From assembly GCA_043779285.1 (NCBI GenBank), contig JAYWEL010000050.1:1-28562 (forward strand): DNA of 28,562 nt, read 5' to 3'. The position numbers and the translations under genes were made by a program. The DNA is from MGR-bin208 sp043779285. GTDB lineage: Bacteria; Bacteroidota; Bacteroidia; Chitinophagales; Chitinophagaceae. Shown here one piece after another: positions 24,571 through 28,562 of the stretch. Under the pieces are notes generated by a model. It saw nothing but the letters and a program-made list of their open reading frames with translations, was not told the DNA's origin and ran no database searches. How positions within the stretch are numbered: position 1 is the first letter of the stretch; each line of letters opens with the position of its first letter.

Positions 24571-25272
24571 ATGCAGAATGTGTATCGCAACACAGCCATC
24601 TTTATTTTCATCATATTATTAGGTGCCCAGTGGGGATTTTATCAATCGTATACCAGCCAATTCCCTCATTTTAAAAATGCAACACCTCTTATACATATTC
24701 ACGGTGCCTTGATGATGACATGGATGATATTGCTGATAGCACAGCCTTTACTGATACAAGCTGGCAAGGCTCAACTACACAGAAGGATCGGAAAAGTTTC
24801 CTATGTACTGGGGCCGCTCATTATCATTTCTCTTTTCCTGATGGGCAGGGCTGGTTATTTAAGAGGACATGGAGTTTTCCCTGAGCAGGATATGCTTGGC
24901 TTCATCGTGCTTGATATGAGGGGTTTTTTATCTTTTGCATTATTTTGGTCACTGGCCATGTTCAACCGTAAAACGCCTGACTCGCATATGCGGTATATGA
25001 TTGCAACAGGCATTCTGGCCATCGGGCCGGGTATGGCCCGTGGATTGATTCACAGTTTTGGATTTGATATTTGGAATGCCATGAACATCACGGATGTGCT
25101 TGATCTGTTGATTGTAGGCATATTGTTGGGCTTTGATTTGTACAAAAAGAAGAACTACAAACCATTCCTAACGGTTTTTCTGGTAATACTGATCGGCAAA
25201 GTACTCTGGCAAATTCGGGATAGTGATCTCTGGCAGACTTTTGCTAAAAACTATGCTGACTTGTTCTATTAA
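24571..25272 (+). CDS. Multi-pass membrane protein of unknown function
   Basis: A 233-residue protein with about seven hydrophobic segments, starting MQNVYRNTAIFIFIILLGAQ. Conserved-looking His residues sit at membrane edges (LIHIHGALMMTWM; LHRRIGKVSYVLGP; GLIHSFGFD). This pattern recalls small heme-binding or DUF2306-like membrane proteins, but no family can be named with confidence. The frame looks intact from start to stop, unlike its neighbours. It is the only intact gene between 23.85 and 26.14 kb. Confidence 0.75.
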   Translation: MQNVYRNTAIFIFIILLGAQWGFYQSYTSQFPHFKNATPLIHIHGALMMTWMILLIAQPLLIQAGKAQLHRRIGKVSYVLGPLIIISLFLMGRAGYLRGHGVFPEQDMLGFIVLDMRGFLSFALFWSLAMFNRKTPDSHMRYMIATGILAIGPGMARGLIHSFGFDIWNAMNITDVLDLLIVGILLGFDLYKKKNYKPFLTVFLVILIGKVLWQIRDSDLWQTFAKNYADLFY

Positions 25273-25305
25273 TGCAACACAGTCGTTCTGGTTCAGGTGG
25301 TTACT

Positions 25306-25363
25306 GTAAACCTATTTTAGGATGAGTCAATGTTTATTGGGAGAACAGCTGCCAAGGCGGAAA
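25306..25363 (-). repeat. Repeat A unit lacking its hairpin
   Basis: Shares GTAAACCTATTTTAGG (25306-25321; compare 25744 and 26005) and GCTGCCAAGGCGGAAA (25348-25363; compare 25822-25836) with the full units. The GTGGTTGGTG hairpin that should lie between them is missing. It directly follows the 3' end of the cytochrome c fragment. Confidence 0.65.
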
Positions 25364-25371
25364 ATTGCTTT

Positions 25372-25581
25372 TTATTTTAAACTCATTATATAATTAACAA
25401 GAGCCCACCGATCTTCTTCATCCTGAATTTTTTTATCATATCTTGGCATATCATCCCTCCCGAAAATTGATTTATAATAAATTTCTCCGGGTTTTTGTGA
25501 CTGGAACACAGATGTGAGAAAGGATCCAACTTTTGTATCCAGTGTAGCTTTGCCCCGGCACGTGTCTTCACGAGCCGGAAT
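25372..25581 (-). pseudogene. C-terminal fragment of a c-type cytochrome
   Basis: The minus strand between a stop at 25582-25584 and the stop at 25372-25374 encodes about 69 residues. The recognisable part reads CRGKATLDTKVGSF, then QSQKPGEIYYKSIFGRDDMP and YDKKIQDEEDRWALVNYIMSLK. This is the C-terminal half of a class I cytochrome c, with the probable axial Met in RDDMP and the usual final helix. The CxxCH heme-attachment site and the signal peptide are gone, and there is no start codon in frame, so it cannot make a cytochrome. It is bounded by a repeat A module on the 3' side and by CGTGTCTTCACGAGCC plus an inverted repeat A copy on the 5' side. Confidence 0.72.
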
Positions 25582-25596
25582 TTATTGTTTTACGCC

Positions 25597-25624
25597 GTGG
25601 TTGGTGTTTTCTTCCACCAACCAC
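25597..25624 (+). repeat. Hairpin repeat A, copy 2 (inverted)
   Basis: Arms GTGGTTGGTG (25597-25606) and CACCAACCAC (25615-25624), loop TTTTCTTC. The flanking GCC before the left arm shows it is in the opposite orientation to copies 1, 3 and 4. Confidence 0.9.
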
Positions 25625-25743
25625 TCAGTATAAAAGTTGATTCCTGTAATGAATACAGGCATTACCAAATTTAATAAGTTCCTTTTTAATTTAACAGGGA
25701 ATTGACAGCATTGCTGTGAGTTGATTTAATTGGTGTGCTTGCA

Positions 25744-25836
25744 GTAAATCTATTTTAGTATAGCGGGTCGTTTTAGTTCGTGTGGTTGGTGGAGATCAAA
25801 CACCAACCACGGCGTGAACACCTGCCAAGGCGGAAA
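25744..25836 (-). repeat. Hairpin repeat A, copy 3 (full unit)
   Basis: The unit runs from GTAAATCTATTTTAG (25744-25758) through CGTTTTAGTT (25770-25779), the hairpin arms GTGGTTGGTG (25782-25791) and CACCAACCAC (25801-25810), to CTGCCAAGGCGGAAA (25822-25836). It is the most complete copy in the window and defines a unit of about 93 bases. Its right end cuts into the GIY-YIG-like fragment. Confidence 0.82.
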
Positions 25837-25933
25837 TCGGATTCCAGTTCTGCCTGAACATTAAATTGAATCTGATCTTGACATTCTTAAGATCTTCTAT
25901 TTGTAAAATGTCGTTTAGTTTTATTGCATTCAT
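25796..25933 (-). pseudogene. N-terminal fragment of a GIY-YIG-nuclease-like protein
   Basis: A 45-codon frame starting at the ATG at 25933: MNAIKLNDILQIEDLKNVKI, then RFNLMFRQNWNP. This resembles the N-terminus of a group of Bacteroidota proteins annotated as GIY-YIG nuclease family, from memory of the VKIRFNLMF..NWNPI pattern. After residue 32 the frame is a translation of repeat A (ISALAGVHAVVGV) and stops inside the hairpin. No GIY-YIG motif remains. It is a decayed remnant; the family assignment is moderate. Confidence 0.55.
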
Positions 25934-26004
25934 AAGGTCAATGTCGATTATTTGTTTTGTAATTATACTACTAATTTTCTAGGCCTTTAATTAGGGTGGT
26001 TGGA

Positions 26005-26077
26005 GTAAACTTATTTTAGGACTATGAGGCGTTTTAGTTTGGGTGGTTGGTGGAAATCAAACACCAACCACGGCGTG
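26005..26077 (-). repeat. Hairpin repeat A, copy 4
   Basis: GTAAACTTATTTTAGG (26005-26020), GCGTTTTAGTT (26029-26039), then arms GTGGTTGGTG (26043-26052) and CACCAACCAC (26062-26071) with loop GAAATCAAA, followed by GGCGTG as in copy 3. The CTGCCAAGGCGGAAA end is absent. It lies downstream of the 26145-26621 gene, beyond its terminator. Confidence 0.85.
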
Positions 26078-26091
26078 TAGTTTTATAATGT

Positions 26092-26126
26092 AAGCAGGCT
26101 GTTTTAATAATAAAAACAGCCTGCTT
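26092..26126. terminator. Perfect 14-bp hairpin, terminator of the 26145 gene
   Basis: Arms AAGCAGGCTGTTTT (26092-26105) and AAAACAGCCTGCTT (26113-26126), loop of 7. It starts about 20 bases past the stop of the minus-strand gene. The T-rich base of the stem supports an intrinsic terminator; it could work in both directions. Confidence 0.7.
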
Positions 26127-26144
26127 TATTTAAACAATGAAATT

Positions 26145-26621
26145 TTAAACAAGAGCAAAAATTAACACAAGTATGATCCATGCCCCAAAACCATACCATG
26201 ATGATCTACGGAAATTTTTGTTATTACTAAATATATGAGCTAATCCCACACCTATTAATCCCAATAAAAATCCTAGGATAAAACCACCTACATTAAACTT
26301 TGGCATCTCTTCAGCCATGTAAGCTTTTATGTCTAGTTCCTCGTCGTTAGAAACACGACCTGCTTTGATTTCTTTTTTTAGTTGTCGCTGTGTGATTTTT
26401 AGAACTAATTTCTCTTTAAGAGACATATTGCTGCCTTTTAAGGCTGAAAATTCCTTATTAGTCATTTTGACTATTTGTTCAAGAGTCATTATTGGTGATA
26501 TTTCCTCACTCTTGTTTTCAATTTTTACATTATTTGTTTCTTCCAATTTGCTAAAAGGAAAGGAAGATGTTAATAATACAATGCTCGTAGTTAGTAGTAA
26601 TGATGTGATAAACTTTTTCAT
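26145..26621 (-). CDS. Exported small membrane protein of unknown function
   Basis: A 158-residue protein starting MKKFITSLLLTTSIVLLTSS, a signal-like segment. A polar, helical middle follows (about 25-100), including MTLEQIVKMTNKEFSALKG and KEKLVLKITQRQLKKEIKAG. The C-terminus has two hydrophobic segments: VGGFILGFLLGLIGVGLAHIF (about 111-131) and FGAWIILVLIFALV at the end. The glycine-rich GFLLGLIGVGLAHIF hairpin is common in small Bacteroidota membrane proteins of unknown role. It has its own terminator and stands alone. No named family is recognised. Confidence 0.72.
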   Translation of the reverse strand: MKKFITSLLLTTSIVLLTSSFPFSKLEETNNVKIENKSEEISPIMTLEQIVKMTNKEFSALKGSNMSLKEKLVLKITQRQLKKEIKAGRVSNDEELDIKAYMAEEMPKFNVGGFILGFLLGLIGVGLAHIFSNNKNFRRSSWYGFGAWIILVLIFALV

Positions 26622-27046
26622 ATTCAGAAGTTTAATTTTTAATTAAAAATAAATTTTATATATAGGTTGTTTCATAAAGAACCTAAGGATTTTTAGGGTG
26701 GCTCTTGTCTTTGAAGTTTAAATTTTGCACGTATTAAGATTTTTAGGTCTAAAAATTATTGCTATTTATCAAATATAAATTGAGCTAATCACAAGACATT
26801 ATTATTTGATATAAGAAGTAAATCTTCAATGTTTACAGTTCTTGAATATCAATTGTCTTGCTATTTAATCAGAGTGATTAACCTATAAAACGGTTATTGC
26901 TAATTGGGGAGCCTCAGACTTTAAAATTAGGAGAAAATTTGATACGATTAGTTTTTTGTAAAAACTATTTTCTCGACCACGAGCCATGCCGAGATTAAGG
27001 AAAACTTCATTTGGCTGCATAGCGATAAGAACGTACAAGGGAGCGA

Positions 27047-27066
27047 CCTGCCTGCCGGCAGGCAGG
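27047..27066. repeat. 20-bp palindrome, intergenic copy
   Basis: CCTGCCTGCCGGCAGGCAGG, identical to 3103-3122 and likewise preceded by GCGA. It lies about 100 bases upstream of the glycyl-tRNA synthetase start, before its promoter. Confidence 0.92.
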
Positions 27067-27147
27067 CGCCACCGCCGCCCAATAAATATTCAAAAGCCGG
27101 CTACAAAAACAACAACACATTGATTTAAGAAATTCGCCACGGGAGTT

Positions 27148-27155
27148 TATCTTTG
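27148..27155 (+). promoter_or_regulatory. -7 element of the glycyl-tRNA synthetase gene
   Basis: TATCTTTG, a full TAnnTTTG match ending 7 bases before the ATG at 27163. A TTG at 27120-27122 is a possible but distant -33 box. If active, the transcript is nearly leaderless. Confidence 0.5.
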
Positions 27156-27162
27156 CGGCCTT

Positions 27163-28562
27163 ATGGCAACAACAGAAAACAATAAATTCCAGTCAATCAT
27201 ATCGCACTGCAAGGAATACGGATTCATATTTCAATCGAGCGAAATCTACGACGGGCTGCAGGCTGTGTACGATTACGGACAGATGGGCAGCGAACTGAAA
27301 AAAAATATCAAAGATCATTGGTGGAAAAGCATGACCCAGATGCAGGACAATATTGTAGGCATTGATGCGGCTATTTTTATGCACCCTACCACATGGAAAG
27401 CCAGCGGCCACGTGGACAATTTCAGCGATCCGATGATCGATAACCGGGACAGCAATAAACGTTACCGGGTAGACCATCTAATTGAGGCTTTTGCAGAAAT
27501 ATTAAAAGAAAAAGGCGAAACAGAAAAAGCGGAAACAATTCTGACAGCCATGGATGCATTGCTTTCCAAAGATGATTTTGCCGGTTTAAAAATCCTGATT
27601 GAAGAAAATAAAATTAAATGTGCTATCAGTGGAACCTGCAACTGGACAGAGATACGGCAGTTCAACCTGATGTTCTCCACCGAATTTGGATCTACAGCTA
27701 CTGCTGATGACGAGGATAGCAAAGTATATCTGCGACCCGAAACTGCACAAGGAATATTTGTCAATTTTTTAAACGTGCAAAAAACCGGCCGAATGAAAAT
27801 CCCATTCGGTATTGCACAAATCGGCAAAGCTTTCCGAAACGAAATTGTTGCCAGACAGTTCATTTTCCGCATGCGGGAATTTGAGCAAATGGAAATGCAG
27901 TTTTTTATACGCCCGGGAACTCAAAAGCAATGGTATGAGCATTGGAAAGAGCAAAGAATGAAATGGCACTTAGATCTTGGCATTTCAAAAGACCGGTTCC
28001 GTTTTCATGACCATGTAAAACTGGCTCACTACGCCGATGCAGCCTGCGATATTGAATATGATTTCCCATTCGGTTTTAAAGAGCTGGAAGGGATACATTC
28101 CCGAACTGATTTTGATCTGAAAAATCACCAGGAGTTCAGCAAAAAGAAAATGCAATATTTCGATAATGATCTGGATGAGAATGGCAAACCTTTTGGAAAC
28201 TATATTCCATATGTAGTTGAAACTTCGATAGGTTTGGACAGAACCGTAATGATGCTTTTGAGTGAAGCATATGAAGAGCAGGATCTGAGCCTGCCTGCCG
28301 GACAGGCAGGTACCGAAGAAAAGCAGGATAGCAGGGTAGTAATGAAATTTCCGGCAAAATTTGCGCCTATTAAAATGGCGGTACTTCCGTTGGTTAAAAA
28401 AGATGGATTACCCGATATTGCCCGGCAAATAATAAATGATTGCAAACCACATTTCCGTTGTTTTTACGAAGAGAAAGATTCTATCGGAAAACGTTACCGG
28501 AGAATGGATGCTTTGGGTACGCCGTTTTGTGTAACAGTTGATCATCAAACCAAAGAAGATAA
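27163..28562 (+). CDS. glyS: Glycine--tRNA ligase (single-chain, class II), 3' end outside the window
   Basis: Charges tRNA-Gly. The homodimeric alpha2-type enzyme (glyQS type). The visible 466 residues start MATTENNKFQSIISHCKEYG and include the EIYDGLQAVYDYGQMGSELK motif 1 region. Motif 2 is IGKAFRNEIVARQFIFRMREF, described in part, followed by EQMEMQFF; GIHSRTDFDL follows and motif 3 is ETSIGLDRTVMML. The anticodon-binding domain has begun (FPAKFAPIKMAVLPLVKKDGLP). The frame continues past the right edge with no stop. Residues 377-383 (LPAGQAG) are encoded by an inserted copy of the dispersed palindrome, in the linker after motif 3 where length varies in the family. Confidence 0.94.
   Translation, partial: MATTENNKFQSIISHCKEYGFIFQSSEIYDGLQAVYDYGQMGSELKKNIKDHWWKSMTQMQDNIVGIDAAIFMHPTTWKASGHVDNFSDPMIDNRDSNKRYRVDHLIEAFAEILKEKGETEKAETILTAMDALLSKDDFAGLKILIEENKIKCAISGTCNWTEIRQFNLMFSTEFGSTATADDEDSKVYLRPETAQGIFVNFLNVQKTGRMKIPFGIAQIGKAFRNEIVARQFIFRMREFEQMEMQFFIRPGTQKQWYEHWKEQRMKWHLDLGISKDRFRFHDHVKLAHYADAACDIEYDFPFGFKELEGIHSRTDFDLKNHQEFSKKKMQYFDNDLDENGKPFGNYIPYVVETSIGLDRTVMMLLSEAYEEQDLSLPAGQAGTEEKQDSRVVMKFPAKFAPIKMAVLPLVKKDGLPDIARQIINDCKPHFRCFYEEKDSIGKRYRRMDALGTPFCVTVDHQTKED
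28290..28310 (+). repeat. 21-bp palindrome inserted in frame in the glycyl-tRNA synthetase gene
   Basis: Arms CCTGCCTG (28290-28297) and CAGGCAGG (28303-28310) around CCGGA. Compared with the intergenic 20-bp copies it has one extra A in the centre, giving 21 bases and keeping the reading frame. It translates as LPAGQAG. Confidence 0.88.

Larger units (their letters stand above)
26622..27162. other. 541-base non-coding spacer
   Basis: AT-rich sequence without a plausible reading frame on either strand. It contains a small hairpin TAGTTTTT (26949-26956) / AAAAACTA (26960-26967). It also holds a CCACGAGCCATG patch near 26976-26987 faintly like repeat B, a GC-rich patch from about 27040 to 27080 around the 20-bp palindrome, and the promoter of the glycyl-tRNA synthetase gene. 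No tRNA or known riboswitch was recognised. Confidence 0.6.

Noticed and set aside
25386..25571. Minus-strand frame of 61 codons at the cytochrome fragment
   Set aside because: A neighbouring minus-strand frame over the same bases gives the cytochrome c C-terminus, which is the meaningful reading.
23860..26100. Integron-like cassette array (gene fragments each followed by a hairpin on the minus strand)
   Set aside because: The hairpins lack paired RYYYAAC and GTTRRRY core sites, the GTTGAGC/GTTAAGC matches near 23872 and 23907 are in the same orientation instead of inverted, no integrase is present, and the genes are fragments rather than whole cassettes.
27462..27872. Long minus-strand frame (136 codons) in the last part of the window
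   Set aside because: It is fully antisense to the glycyl-tRNA synthetase gene, whose frame is unambiguous.

Overview
The window reads as chromosomal DNA of a Bacteroidota bacterium, most likely from the Chitinophagaceae or a near relative. The indicators are a gliding-motility lipoprotein GldB, a DUF5686/CarboxypepD_reg-like outer-membrane protein, an archaeal/eukaryote-type single-chain glycyl-tRNA synthetase, AT-rich spacers, an absence of clear Shine-Dalgarno sequences, and many matches to the Bacteroidota -7 promoter element TAnnTTTG. The genus is inference. No rRNA, tRNA, CRISPR array, complete insertion sequence or phage gene was found.

Layout. 1-1307 (minus): 5' part of an NADP-type isocitrate dehydrogenase, cut by the window edge. 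1471-2919: apaG converging on gldB. 2920-3175: spacer with a nested inverted repeat in the probable nadE leader. 3176-5888 (plus): glutamine-dependent NAD synthetase and the ribosome-assembly GTPase RsgA. 5891-7071 (minus): an unknown small protein, a 59-residue lipoprotein and a gamma-carbonic-anhydrase-like protein. 7224-8402 (plus): a class III aminotransferase. 8412-12803 (minus): a glycerol catabolic run glpK-glpD-glpF followed by an exported RidA-like protein. 12875-15364 (minus): DUF5686 protein. 15502-16739 (plus): a small operon of membrane protein, winged-helix regulator and small membrane protein, behind a near-ideal promoter. 16784-20158 (minus): a large envelope protein (peptidase-MA-like, beta-propeller and beta-barrel regions). 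20243-22395: metallo-beta-lactamase-fold hydrolase converging on a polysaccharide flippase. 22576-23849: translation and nucleotide quality control genes arfB, dtd and a MazG-like pyrophosphohydrolase.

The stretch from about 23.85 to 26.1 kb is different. It holds one intact membrane-protein gene (24571-25272) among three broken genes: a DUF418 N-terminus, a cytochrome c C-terminus and a GIY-YIG-like N-terminus. It also carries at least four copies of a hairpin repeat (10-bp arms GTGGTTGGTG/CACCAACCAC). The DUF418 and GIY-YIG fragments run straight into repeat sequence, and the cytochrome fragment is flanked by repeat modules on both sides. The region therefore looks like a repeat-driven decay zone. 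Two other repeat families are visible: a degenerate pair of about 60 bp at 22501 and 24421, and a 20-bp perfect palindrome at 3103 and 27047. A 21-bp version of that palindrome is inserted in frame in the glycyl-tRNA synthetase gene (28290-28310).

Functionally the window is mostly housekeeping: TCA cycle, NAD synthesis, ribosome assembly and rescue, glycerol use, and envelope or gliding functions. The most unusual material is the repeat biology rather than any new enzyme system.
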